Assembly (NCBI GenBank): GCA_027487865.1
Contig: JAIYCT010000003.1
Span: 248,001-312,000 of the forward strand
Length of the DNA: 64,000 bases
DNA from: Microbacteriaceae bacterium
Lineage (GTDB): Bacteria; Actinomycetota; Actinomycetes; Actinomycetales; Microbacteriaceae
Direction: 5' to 3'
A program made the translations under genes and the position numbers. The notes beneath the pieces are model-generated. The model searched no databases and had not been told where the DNA came from. It worked only from the letters and a program-made list of their open reading frames with translations. Positions 9,036-17,920 of the stretch are shown here, in pieces (the stretch's first letter is position 1; each line of letters opens with the position of its first letter).

Positions 9036-10513
9036 TGGAGTTTTTGCAACTTGGCAAAGAGCACCTCACGACCGTGATGGATTTAGAGCAAAAACTATTT
9101 CCCGATGACGCGTGGTCCTCGGCCAGCATGGCTGCCGAGCTTGACGCTAGTCACACCTATTACCTAGGGATCTTTGATACTGAATTAATCGGTTATGCCG
9201 GGCTCTCAACACCTGATGGTTCCTTTAGTTCCGATATCCAAACCATTGGCATCGCCGCAGACAAGCGTGGCCAAGGGCTTGGTCGCAAGCTCATGCAGCA
9301 CCTGATCGAAAAGGCTGGGCAGCTCGGTTCTGAGCAGCTGATGCTCGAGGTCAGGGCAGACAATCAAGCGGCGATCGCGCTTTACCTAGATTTAGGTTTT
9401 GTTCAGATTGATCTTCGAAAGCGTTACTACCAACCTGCCGGAGTTGACGCACTGATCATGCGCCTTGCGATCAGGCAGCCAATCGTGCTCGGCATCGAAT
9501 CCACCTGCGATGAAACCGGAGTTGGCATTGTGCAGGGAAACCGACTGCTGGCTAACGCACTTCACAGCTCAATGGATGAGCACTCCAAATATGGTGGCGT
9601 GGTTCCAGAGGTTGCCGCGAGAGCGCACCTTGAGGCCATTAGACCAACGCTAGAAAAAGCCCTCGCAGAGGCCAAGCTTTCCATGACCGATATCGATGCA
9701 ATTGCGGTTGCCAATGGTCCAGGGTTAGCCGGCGCACTGATGGTTGGAATCGGTGCAGCCAAGGGCCTTGCCTTAGCCCACAACAAGCCGCTCTATGCCG
9801 TAAATCACCTGGTCGGACATGTCGGCGCAGATGTTCTAGAGCGTGGTGCGGTTGAGCTACCAACCATCGCGCTACTGGTATCCGGCGGGCACACCTCCCT
9901 GCTTCTGGTTAGACAGCTACTCAACGACGTTGAGCTTTTGGGGGAGACCATCGACGATGCTGCCGGGGAGGCATTCGACAAAGTGGCTAGGGTATTGGGT
10001 TTGCCATATCCGGGAGGTCCGCAAATCGATAAGTTGGCTGCCGTTGGGACTGCAAACATTCGTTTCCCAAGGGGACTTACCCTTCCAAAGGATATGGAGA
10101 AGCATCGCTATGACTTCTCGTTCTCGGGTCTCAAGACTGCGGTCGCAAGACATGTCGAGAAGGCTCAGGATGCCGGGGAAGAGTTCTCTAAGGCAGATGT
10201 GGCGGCCAGCTTCCGTGAGGCCGTGGTTGATGTGCTACTCACCAAGGCGATCAACGCCTGCAAAGACTTTGGGGTGAATCGACTGCTCTTGGGTGGCGGC
10301 GTTGTGGCGAATGCCAGGCTTCGCGAAGAAGCACAAAAGCGCTGTGACGCCAACGGCATCGAACTTCGAATTCCAAGATTCCAGCTCTGCACCGATAACG
10401 GTGCAATGATCGCAGCCCTTGGTTCGCAGCTGGTAATGGCCGGCCGTGAACCATCTGGAATGGGCTTTGGTTCTGAATCCACGCTCGAAGTCACCCAGGT
10501 TCAGACTCCCTAG
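9035..10513 (+). CDS. tsaD: Fused RimI-like N-acetyltransferase and TsaD (tRNA N6-threonylcarbamoyltransferase catalytic subunit)
   Basis: Track ORF 8903..10513; ATG at 9035 overlaps the tsaB TAA. N-terminal ~150 aa GNAT ([37 protein letters not shown]), then TsaD ([34 protein letters not shown]) with no intervening stop. Confidence 0.93.
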   Translation: MEFLQLGKEHLTTVMDLEQKLFPDDAWSSASMAAELDASHTYYLGIFDTELIGYAGLSTPDGSFSSDIQTIGIAADKRGQGLGRKLMQHLIEKAGQLGSEQLMLEVRADNQAAIALYLDLGFVQIDLRKRYYQPAGVDALIMRLAIRQPIVLGIESTCDETGVGIVQGNRLLANALHSSMDEHSKYGGVVPEVAARAHLEAIRPTLEKALAEAKLSMTDIDAIAVANGPGLAGALMVGIGAAKGLALAHNKPLYAVNHLVGHVGADVLERGAVELPTIALLVSGGHTSLLLVRQLLNDVELLGETIDDAAGEAFDKVARVLGLPYPGGPQIDKLAAVGTANIRFPRGLTLPKDMEKHRYDFSFSGLKTAVARHVEKAQDAGEEFSKADVAASFREAVVDVLLTKAINACKDFGVNRLLLGGGVVANARLREEAQKRCDANGIELRIPRFQLCTDNGAMIAALGSQLVMAGREPSGMGFGSESTLEVTQVQTP

Positions 10514-10587
10514 AAGCTCCCAGCTTCCCCCCAGCGTTCTATCACAATGACCTGCCAGTCTTTGGCTCTACCAACCAAAGGAAATAG

Positions 10588-10980
10588 ATGGCAGAAAAGA
10601 AATCAGAACCTCAGGCAGTTGCCGAGGAAGTTGTTGCTGCAGCGCCGGCAGGGAACAAGAAGTTTGACTGGGCGTCGCTCAACACCCTTTCAGTCGTCTC
10701 ACTGGCAAGCGCAGTTAGCGTTGTGGGTGCGCTGGTAGCGGTAATCACCGGTCACATCGCTCTCAAGCAAATCAAGCAAACCGCAGAGGCTGGTCGAGCA
10801 TTGGCGCTAACCGGAGTTGTACTCGGTTACATCCACCTAGCCGGCTGGATTCTTTTCGGAATCCTCGGGGTAATTGCCCAGGTGTTCCTATTCTCGGGTG
10901 GATTCGGACTCGATCACATGGGTCCAGATTTCTATGAATTCGAGCGTGGAATGGGCGGCATGCACTTCGGTGACCGCTAA
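10588..10980 (+). CDS. DUF4190-like membrane protein
   Basis: Two hydrophobic helices separated by ITGHIALKQIKQTAEAGRALALTGVVLGYIHL, the typical DUF4190 pattern. Confidence 0.75.
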   Translation: MAEKKSEPQAVAEEVVAAAPAGNKKFDWASLNTLSVVSLASAVSVVGALVAVITGHIALKQIKQTAEAGRALALTGVVLGYIHLAGWILFGILGVIAQVFLFSGGFGLDHMGPDFYEFERGMGGMHFGDR

Positions 10981-12146
10981 ACGCGAATCGGTTGAACGAT
11001 AAGAGCTCGACGGGCGTCGCCTACCTTGGTGAGAATCAAGGAGGCGGCGCCTTCTCCCTTTAACTTAAGTTTTGGACGCAGTTGCTCGGGTGTGATATCG
11101 ACCCCGCGTTTTTTGATTTCAAGCTTTCCAATTCCTCTTGCGGCAAGGGCTTTGCGAATTGCTCCCTCATCGAGCGGCAGGTTCTCGACCAGTTCGTAGG
11201 CCTTTAGCCAAGGTGATTGAGTCAAGTTGTCGCTAGTGAGATATGCAATCCCATCTGAAACCGTTGTCAGGTTTTGCTGGTTGGCAAATTCGCCCATCAG
11301 CTGGGAACGGATCAGCGAGTTGTCCGGCTCGTAGAGGAATTGCCCTAATTCAGCGGTTTCGGCCCGCTCCTGGCCCGCTCCTTCAAAGAGGTAGCGCTTA
11401 CCATCTCGCATCATTAGAGCAGAGCGCCCAACCCTTGCGCTTAGCCCTTCGAACCAAAGGGATAGCTCGACTAGATCACCCTGGTGTGAGACCCATTGAG
11501 CTTCAACACCGTCGGGAATTAGATCCAGTGGGAATGCCGGCCCAAGTTTTATGCCCTTGGGCTTAGGTTGCGCATAGCACCAATCCAAATCCGGGCTGAA
11601 ATCAGCTGGTGAGAGCGTGATGTGCTTGGCGGCTTTTCGCTCCAGGTCACGTCTTGCCGGATCAAGCCAGAGGGCATCAAAACCTGAGGTGTCGAATGTT
11701 GTGGCATCTGCCACCACCACCTTGGCATCGGGGAAAGCCGCCAGGTTGTAGGCGGCCAAGGCTGCCGTGTCAGAATCTTGCTCGACGGCGGTAACAGACA
11801 GCCCTAGCGCCGCAAAGGCCAATGAGTCGGCGCCAATGCCGGAACCTAAGTCCGCGATGTTGGTGAAGCCGTTTTCTTTGAACCTCTCGGCATGCATTGC
11901 TGCAACCTGCAGCCTTGTGGCCTGCTCTAATCCCGCCTCGGTGAAGAGCAGGTTCTTTGCAAAGTCTCCAAATTTTGTCTTTGCTCTGGTTCTTAGCCTG
12001 GCCTGGGTGATGACCTCGGTGACCAATAGTGCCGGATGGCCGGCTTTTCGAAGTTTGGTGATGATTGAGAGCACATCGGCTTTGGAATCAATCTCGCCAA
12101 CCTCGTCCAAAAGGCGCAGTGCCTCGGCGGTCAGCAGATGATTCAT
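10977..12146 (-). CDS. Class I SAM-dependent methyltransferase with C-terminal THUMP-like domain
   Basis: IADLGSGIGADSLAFAALGLSVTAVEQD motif I; LWLDPARRD; GIGKLEIKKRGVDITPEQLRPKLKLKGEG C-terminus. Confidence 0.82.
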   Translation of the reverse strand: MNHLLTAEALRLLDEVGEIDSKADVLSIITKLRKAGHPALLVTEVITQARLRTRAKTKFGDFAKNLLFTEAGLEQATRLQVAAMHAERFKENGFTNIADLGSGIGADSLAFAALGLSVTAVEQDSDTAALAAYNLAAFPDAKVVVADATTFDTSGFDALWLDPARRDLERKAAKHITLSPADFSPDLDWCYAQPKPKGIKLGPAFPLDLIPDGVEAQWVSHQGDLVELSLWFEGLSARVGRSALMMRDGKRYLFEGAGQERAETAELGQFLYEPDNSLIRSQLMGEFANQQNLTTVSDGIAYLTSDNLTQSPWLKAYELVENLPLDEGAIRKALAARGIGKLEIKKRGVDITPEQLRPKLKLKGEGAASLILTKVGDARRALIVQPIRV

Positions 12147-12170
12147 GGTTCAAGGCTATCGGTCCTGCTA

Positions 12171-12197
12171 CTAGCACTCACCTTGACTGAGTGCTAA
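12171..12197 (+). promoter_or_regulatory. CIRCE element (HrcA operator)
   Basis: CTAGCACTC-N9-GAGTGCTAA, a near-perfect match to TTAGCACTC-N9-GAGTGCTAA, upstream of groES. Confidence 0.92.
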
Positions 12198-12215
12198 TTT
12201 CGCCGTAAAGTTTTA

Positions 12216-12242
12216 TTAGCACTCAAACACCGAGTCTGCTAA
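12216..12242 (+). promoter_or_regulatory. Second, degenerate CIRCE-like element
   Basis: TTAGCACTC-aaacacc-GAGTCTGCTAA: perfect left arm, right arm with spacing and sequence changes. Confidence 0.65.
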
Positions 12243-12273
12243 ATCACAAATCTTAAGAAAAGAAGAGGTCAAA

Positions 12274-12570
12274 GTGTCGGTTTCTATCAAGCCACTCGAA
12301 GATCGCATTGTTGTTCAGCCAATTGAGGCAGAGCAGGTAACCGCATCCGGTCTGGTTATTCCAGACACCGCAAAGGAGAAGCCTCAGGAGGCTGAGGTTG
12401 TCGCGGTAGGTCCAGGTCGCTTCAGCGACGAGGGTGACCGCATCCCAGTTGACGTAAAGGTCGGTGACCGCGTTATCTTCTCGAAGTACGGCGGCACCGA
12501 GCTAAAGTACGACGGCAAGGAGTACCTAGTACTTTCTGCCCGCGACGTACTAGCGATCATCGAGCGCTAA
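12274..12570 (+). CDS. groES: Co-chaperonin GroES
   Basis: [50 protein letters not shown] start. Confidence 0.97.
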   Translation: MSVSIKPLEDRIVVQPIEAEQVTASGLVIPDTAKEKPQEAEVVAVGPGRFSDEGDRIPVDVKVGDRVIFSKYGGTELKYDGKEYLVLSARDVLAIIER

Positions 12571-12582
12571 ATCATTTAGAGG

Positions 12583-12614
12583 ACGACCCAGGGAAACCTG
12601 GGTCGTTTTCGTTT
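12583..12614 (+). terminator. Intrinsic terminator after groES
   Basis: ACGACCCAGG-gaaa-CCTGGGTCGT followed by TTTCGTTT. Confidence 0.9.
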
Positions 12615-12626
12615 AACCCTTAGGCT

Positions 12627-13544
12627 TTGGGGGTGAAGACACGTTCGAGCCACTCCACCGGTTTGCTGCTGGGCGTAAGCGCATATCTGATCTGGGGATC
12701 ATTCCCGCTGATTATTACCGCAACTAACTTTGCCAACCCGCTCGAGGTAGTGGTTTGGCGAGTGGTTTTTGGATTCCTGTTCGCAGCCGTGGTGCTCACA
12801 GTAATCCGCGGTTGGGGAAAGATTGTCGAGCTTCTGAAATCTCCCAAGAAACTCAAGTGGCTGGCAGTCGCCTCAATTTTTATCTTCATCAACTGGGAGA
12901 CTTACGTGGTTGCGGTTGCAACCGGAAACACCATTGAGTCTTCGCTTGGCTACTTCATAAACCCACTGATCACGATCTTGTTCGCAGTGGTGTTTTTAGG
13001 AGAGCGTCTTAGGACCCCGCAGTGGATCGCGCTTGCGATTGGCTTGGTTGCGGTTGCAGTCTTGACCTTGGACTATGGCCGACCACCTTGGATTGCATTG
13101 ATCTTGGCTTTCAGTTTTGCAATTTACTCGCTATCGAAAAACAAGGTTGGCGGCAAGATTCAAGCCACTCAGTCCTTCGCCCTGGAGTCTTTGCTGGTCA
13201 TTCCAATTGCCCTTGCCCAGCTGGCGTTCGTTGCATCCAGTGAGCACATCACGCTTTTGGATTCTCCGAGCAACGCATTTGTGCTGATCGGCTTTGGAAT
13301 CCTCACCGCGGTGCCGCTGATCTTGTTTGGTGCCGCAGCATCGAGGATTCCACTGTCCACAATTGGCTTTATCCAATACATGACTCCGGTGCTGCAATTT
13401 CTAACCGCCTTCTTTATTTTGGGCGAGCCAATGCCCGCGGTTCGTTGGGTTGGCTTTGGTTTGGTTTGGCTTTCACTTGCGGTGCTCACCTTTGACGCGA
13501 TCCGGAACAAGCGCCGTGCGATGCCTGTAATTGACCAGGGCTAG
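12627..13544 (+). CDS. rarD: EamA/RarD family permease
   Basis: SAYLIWGSFPLI, VVWRVVFGFLFA, INWETYVVAVATGNTIESSLGYFINPL are RarD hallmarks. Confidence 0.87.
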   Translation: MGVKTRSSHSTGLLLGVSAYLIWGSFPLIITATNFANPLEVVVWRVVFGFLFAAVVLTVIRGWGKIVELLKSPKKLKWLAVASIFIFINWETYVVAVATGNTIESSLGYFINPLITILFAVVFLGERLRTPQWIALAIGLVAVAVLTLDYGRPPWIALILAFSFAIYSLSKNKVGGKIQATQSFALESLLVIPIALAQLAFVASSEHITLLDSPSNAFVLIGFGILTAVPLILFGAAASRIPLSTIGFIQYMTPVLQFLTAFFILGEPMPAVRWVGFGLVWLSLAVLTFDAIRNKRRAMPVIDQG

Positions 13545-13643
13545 CTGAAACCTAATTGTTACGCACTGCTCACTTGGCGGAACATTCAACCAATTTCGAA
13601 GAGGGACTTGTCCGATTGCTTCTGATTTAGAAGCAAATTCAAC

Positions 13644-13667
13644 ACTAATCTACGGAATTCGATTAGT
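13644..13667. promoter_or_regulatory. Inverted repeat in the promoter region of the branched-chain amino acid binding-protein gene (candidate operator)
   Basis: ACTAATC-N10-GATTAGT in the 250-bp intergenic gap. Confidence 0.35.
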
Positions 13668-13794
13668 TAGTGCTCGCGGGCTCGTCTTTTCCGTAGCTTT
13701 TGCTACTTGATATCGGGCAATTTCAGTATGCTTTTGCCTAGCAGTGTGAGCGTTTGCCCACACTTGCCCTCTAATTGCTATTCAAGGAGCAAGA

Positions 13795-15126
13795 ATGACT
13801 GAAATCAACATCAAGTCACGCTTGGCCCTCAAGACCGCTTCGGTACTAGGTGTATTTGCACTTAGCGCAGCGGCTTTGGCGGGTTGTGCGGCGACTTCCA
13901 CTGAGACTGAAGCCACCGAGTCGGAGACTAGCGCAGCTGCTACCACCACTCCTGGCGGTTGTGAGCTTGGCCCAGAGCAGGAAGGCGACCTAACTCTAAA
14001 GTTAGGAACCGCTCTACCTCTTACCGGTAACCTCGCATTCCTAGGACCACCTGAAGAGGCTGGTGTTGCACTAGCTATCAAGGACATCAACGAGGCCGGC
14101 AAGGGCATCACCATCGAGGCCACCTTGGGTGACTCTGGTGACACCGACAACAAGGCATACGACACCGAGATCCCACGTCTGCTAAACGCAGGTGTTGAGG
14201 CTGTTGTTGGTGCTGCATCGTCCGGTACCTCCCTACAGTTCATCGACCGTTTGGTTGCAGAGTGTGTGATTCAGTTCTCCCCTGCAAACACTTCGGCTGC
14301 ACTAACCACCTACGAGGACAAGGGTCTGTACTTCCGTACCGCTCCATCTGACGTCCTTCAGGGTGAGGTGCTAGGTAACCTAATCGCAGAAGACGGACAC
14401 CAGAAGATCTCGATGATCGTTCTGAACGACTCCTACGGAACCGGTCTAGCTGAGTTCGTAACCGCAGCATTCACTGCTGCTGGTGGCGAGGTTCTAGCTG
14501 CACCTACCTACAACACTGGTGACACCAACTTCAGCAGCCAGATTGCAGAAGCACTTGCTGGTGGACCAGACGCTATCGTTCTGATCACCTTCGACGAGGT
14601 TCGTACCATCGTTCCTGAGCTAGTAGCTCAGTTCCCTGGTAACAAGCTTTACTTCGTTGACGGTAACCTAACCAACTACTCCCCTGAGAAGGACGGCTTC
14701 CCAGCCGGTACCCTCGAGGGCGCTAAGGGTACCTACCCAGGTGTAAACGAGTCCAAGATTGGTGACTTCATCAAGCGCATGGACGAGAACTGGCAGGCAG
14801 AGGGCAACGCTCCTCTAGAGCTAAACGCCTACGGTCCTGAGTCCTACGACGCAGTTGTTCTTCTAGCTCTTGCAGCTCTTGAGGCACGTAGCACCGAAGG
14901 TGCAAACATGTCCGTGAAGCTACAGGAAGTTTCCGGTGGATCCGGTAACGGCCAGAAGTGCACCAGCTTCGCCGAGTGTGCTGACATCATCAACGCCGGC
15001 GGAACCGCCGACTACGATGGCCCATCGGGCAACGTTACCTTCAACGAGTTGGGTGACCCAACCGACGGTAACATCCTGATTCAGCAGTTCGACGGAAACA
15101 ACGTTCCAGTCACCATCCGTGGCTAG
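13795..15126 (+). CDS. Branched-chain amino-acid-type ABC transporter substrate-binding lipoprotein
   Basis: Lipobox LAGCAAT; LKLGTALPLTGNLAFLGPPEEAGVALAIKDINEAG periplasmic-binding fold of the LivJ/LivK type. Confidence 0.9.
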   Translation: MTEINIKSRLALKTASVLGVFALSAAALAGCAATSTETEATESETSAAATTTPGGCELGPEQEGDLTLKLGTALPLTGNLAFLGPPEEAGVALAIKDINEAGKGITIEATLGDSGDTDNKAYDTEIPRLLNAGVEAVVGAASSGTSLQFIDRLVAECVIQFSPANTSAALTTYEDKGLYFRTAPSDVLQGEVLGNLIAEDGHQKISMIVLNDSYGTGLAEFVTAAFTAAGGEVLAAPTYNTGDTNFSSQIAEALAGGPDAIVLITFDEVRTIVPELVAQFPGNKLYFVDGNLTNYSPEKDGFPAGTLEGAKGTYPGVNESKIGDFIKRMDENWQAEGNAPLELNAYGPESYDAVVLLALAALEARSTEGANMSVKLQEVSGGSGNGQKCTSFAECADIINAGGTADYDGPSGNVTFNELGDPTDGNILIQQFDGNNVPVTIRG

Positions 15127-15140
15127 TAACTAGTTACCAA

Positions 15141-15175
15141 AAAGAACCCCCCGGCCATTGGCCGGGGGGTTCTTT
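15141..15175. terminator. Bidirectional intrinsic terminator between the convergent substrate-binding gene and the liv operon
   Basis: Perfect 16-bp stem AAAGAACCCCCCGGCC-att-GGCCGGGGGGTTCTTT with A/T runs on both sides. Confidence 0.93.
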
Positions 15176-15184
15176 GCTTAAGTT

Positions 15185-15334
15185 CTATTTCTTGCGGGTG
15201 AAGAAGTCCAAGACAGCGCCTAAAGAAATGCCAACCGCTAAAGACATTGCGACATTATTGATGGCAACACCAACAGCGACACCTACGCCAGCCCCAACGG
15301 CCAGCCAGAGACCAGGAGATGGCTTCTTAGGCAC
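15185..15334 (-). CDS. Small (49 aa) glycine-rich membrane protein at the end of the liv operon
   Basis: Track ORF 15185..15373. GTG at 15334 overlaps the livF stop (ggGTGccTAA). Sequence VPKKPSPGLWLAVGAGVGVAVGVAINNVAMSLAVGISLGAVLDFFTRKK. Confidence 0.6.
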   Translation of the reverse strand: MPKKPSPGLWLAVGAGVGVAVGVAINNVAMSLAVGISLGAVLDFFTRKK

Positions 15335-16046
15335 CCAGAGTTCCGAGGTAGAGGCCAATGACCTGTGGGTCATTTAGAAGCTCACGGCCGGTTCCTACGA
15401 CTGCATCCTTGCCCTGATCCAATACATAGGCACGGTCAGCGATCTGCAGGCAGCGGCGGGCGTTCTGCTCAACCATGATGCAGGTCACGCCAGCCTTGTT
15501 GATCTCGGAGACTCGAAGGAATGCCTCGTCCTGGCGGACTGGAGACAAACCTGCCGAAGGCTCATCGAGCAAAAGAACAGCAGGGTTCATCATTAGCGCG
15601 CGACCCATGGCAACCATCTGGCGCTCACCACCTGAAAGCGAACCAGCACGCTGCTTTAGACGCTTACCAAGCTCCTCAAAAATCGAAACTACGAACTCCA
15701 AGCGCTCGTTGTATTTCGAAGGCTCCTGGAAGATGCCCATCTGCAGGTTTTCTTCAATGGTTAGGGAGGGGAAGACGTTGTTGCTCTGCGGGATAAAGCC
15801 CACACCCTTTGAAACCAGCTGGTTTGGCTTGAGACCGGTGATGTTCTCACCGTTTAGGGTGATCGATCCCTCACGAACCTTTACCAAACCAAAGATTGCC
15901 TTCAGCAGGGTGGACTTACCGGCACCGTTAGGGCCGATGATTCCGATTAGCTCACCCTTGTCGGCATAGAGGTTCGTGCTGTTGAGGATGTTTACACCCG
16001 GTAGGTAACCGGCTACTAGATCTTTAACTTCTACAACGCGAGTCAT
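15327..16046 (-). CDS. livF: Branched-chain amino acid ABC transporter ATP-binding protein LivF
   Basis: GPNGAGKSTLLKAIFGL, SLSGGERQMVAMGRALM, LLLDEPSAGLSP. Confidence 0.92.
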   Translation of the reverse strand: MTRVVEVKDLVAGYLPGVNILNSTNLYADKGELIGIIGPNGAGKSTLLKAIFGLVKVREGSITLNGENITGLKPNQLVSKGVGFIPQSNNVFPSLTIEENLQMGIFQEPSKYNERLEFVVSIFEELGKRLKQRAGSLSGGERQMVAMGRALMMNPAVLLLDEPSAGLSPVRQDEAFLRVSEINKAGVTCIMVEQNARRCLQIADRAYVLDQGKDAVVGTGRELLNDPQVIGLYLGTLGA

Positions 16047-16937
16047 TTACTTGCCTTCCTCGCTGATGACTTTGATGCGACCGGTAACAACACCGAGGTC
16101 GGTGTCCTGGTGGGCACCGAGGTAGGCATCGATAACTGCCTGTTCCTTCATAACGGTGTCTGGGGCACCTTCTGCCACGACCTTACCTTCTGCCATTACG
16201 ACCACCCAGTCGGCGATGTGGCGAACCATGTGCATATCGTGCTCAACGAAGAGCACGGTCATGCCCTCCTTTTTGAGGTTGAGCACGTGCTCAAGAAGTG
16301 ACTGGGTCAAAGCAGGGTTCACACCTGCCATTGGCTCATCCAACATAACTAACACCGGATCGGTCATTAGGGCACGAGCCATTTCTAGAAGCTTGCGCTG
16401 ACCACCGGATAGTGATGCTGCGAAGTCGTCCTTCTTGGCATCCAGCTTGAATCGCCTGAGCAGCTCCATGGCCTTGACCTCAAGCTCGTTGTCTTGCTTG
16501 CGCCAAAGGAATGGGAATAGCGAGTTCAACAGCTTCTCACCGGTCTGGTTCTTAGCCCCGAGCTTCATGTTCTCAAGCACGGTCAATAGGCTCAGCGCTT
16601 TGGTGAGTTGGAAGGTTCTAACCTGACCCATCTTGGCGACTTTGAAAGATGAAATGCCAGCCAACTGCTTGCCCTCAAAAGACCAGGCACCAGTGTCAGG
16701 GTTGTCGAAACCGGTTAGCAGGTTGAACAGGGTGGTCTTACCGGCACCGTTAGGGCCGATCAGTGCGGTGATTGCCCCGCGAGGAATCTCCAGGTGCTCG
16801 ACATCTACCGCGGTTAGTCCGCCGAAGCTCTTCTTCACGCTGTCGATGACCAGAATCGGGTCAACCTTCTTCACTCCTGGAGCTGCAACTCCGATGTGTA
16901 GTCCGGTTGACTTCTGGCTCTCTGAATTACTTGACAA
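16047..16937 (-). CDS. livG: Branched-chain amino acid ABC transporter ATP-binding protein LivG
   Basis: GPNGAGKTTLFNLLTGF, LSGGQRKLLEMARALM, MLDEPMAGVNPALT. Confidence 0.92.
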   Translation of the reverse strand: MSSNSESQKSTGLHIGVAAPGVKKVDPILVIDSVKKSFGGLTAVDVEHLEIPRGAITALIGPNGAGKTTLFNLLTGFDNPDTGAWSFEGKQLAGISSFKVAKMGQVRTFQLTKALSLLTVLENMKLGAKNQTGEKLLNSLFPFLWRKQDNELEVKAMELLRRFKLDAKKDDFAASLSGGQRKLLEMARALMTDPVLVMLDEPMAGVNPALTQSLLEHVLNLKKEGMTVLFVEHDMHMVRHIADWVVVMAEGKVVAEGAPDTVMKEQAVIDAYLGAHQDTDLGVVTGRIKVISEEGK

Positions 16938-17910
16938 AGGTCATCTCCCTCTTGTCTCCGAAAATACCCTGCGGACGGTAGATCACAATCAGCATCAAAC
17001 CGATACCAACCAGCACGTAGCGCAAGGTGGCTGCCTGGATACCAGATACCGGCAGGATGCCGGACTCTGCCAAGGCAGGCAAGATGTTGGTCAGGAAGGC
17101 CTGCAGCACCCAGAAGATGATCGAACCCAGAACCGGACCAAAGATTGTTGCAGCGCCTCCAAGAAGCAGTGCAGTCCAAAGGAAGAAGGTCAACGAGGTT
17201 ACATAGACACCAGGCGATACGTTGGTGCTGGTTGCCAGCACGATGCCACCGAGGGCGCCGAAGATACCACCGATGATTAGCGCCTGCATCTTGTATGCAA
17301 AGACGTTCTTACCCAAAGCGCGAACCGCATCCTCATCCTCGCGGATGCCCTTTACCACGCGGCCCCAAGGGGAGCGCATCAGAGCCCAAAGCAACAAGGT
17401 TGCGACAGCGAGCACCATTAGACCAAATACCAGCATCCACAGGGTCTGCTCGTTGTAGGTCCATGGACCCCAGCCGTAGTCTCCGGGCGGGAATGGGTTT
17501 GCGTCAGCAAAGCCACCGGAGTTGTTGTAACCGAATAGGCCGTCGGCGCTTCCGGTAACCGGCTCAAAAGCTGTGGTTAGGAACAAAAGACGCAGAATTT
17601 CAGCTGCCGCGATGGTCACGATGGCCAGGTAGTCACCGCGAAGTCGCAGGGTTGGAATACCCATGATGAGCGCGAACACCACGGAAGCGGCAACACCCAT
17701 AATCATGCCGGCCCACCAAGGTAGTCCGAAGGTGAGCACGCTGATCGCGTATCCGTAAGCACCTACGGCCATAAAGCCCGCGATACCAAAGTTCAACAAT
17801 CCGGCAAAACCGAAGTGCATAGCCAGACCCAGGGTTGCCAGAGCAAACGCCAAAATGGTTGGAGTTAGTAGGCCCGCGAGGGTGTTATTGAGAATTGATC
17901 CCCAGTCCAT
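16927..17910 (-). CDS. livM: Branched-chain amino acid ABC transporter permease LivM
   Basis: FGFAGLLNFGIAGFMAVGAYGYA; GVVKGIREDEDAVRALGKNVFAYKMQALIIGGIFGALGG. Confidence 0.92.
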   Translation of the reverse strand: MDWGSILNNTLAGLLTPTILAFALATLGLAMHFGFAGLLNFGIAGFMAVGAYGYAISVLTFGLPWWAGMIMGVAASVVFALIMGIPTLRLRGDYLAIVTIAAAEILRLLFLTTAFEPVTGSADGLFGYNNSGGFADANPFPPGDYGWGPWTYNEQTLWMLVFGLMVLAVATLLLWALMRSPWGRVVKGIREDEDAVRALGKNVFAYKMQALIIGGIFGALGGIVLATSTNVSPGVYVTSLTFFLWTALLLGGAATIFGPVLGSIIFWVLQAFLTNILPALAESGILPVSGIQAATLRYVLVGIGLMLIVIYRPQGIFGDKREMTFVK

Positions 17911-17920
17911 GGTCGACCTC

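Noticed and set aside
9843-10277. Overlapping + frame ORF (144 aa) within tsaD
   Set aside because: Alternative frame of a highly conserved TsaD region; no RBS or homology signal.
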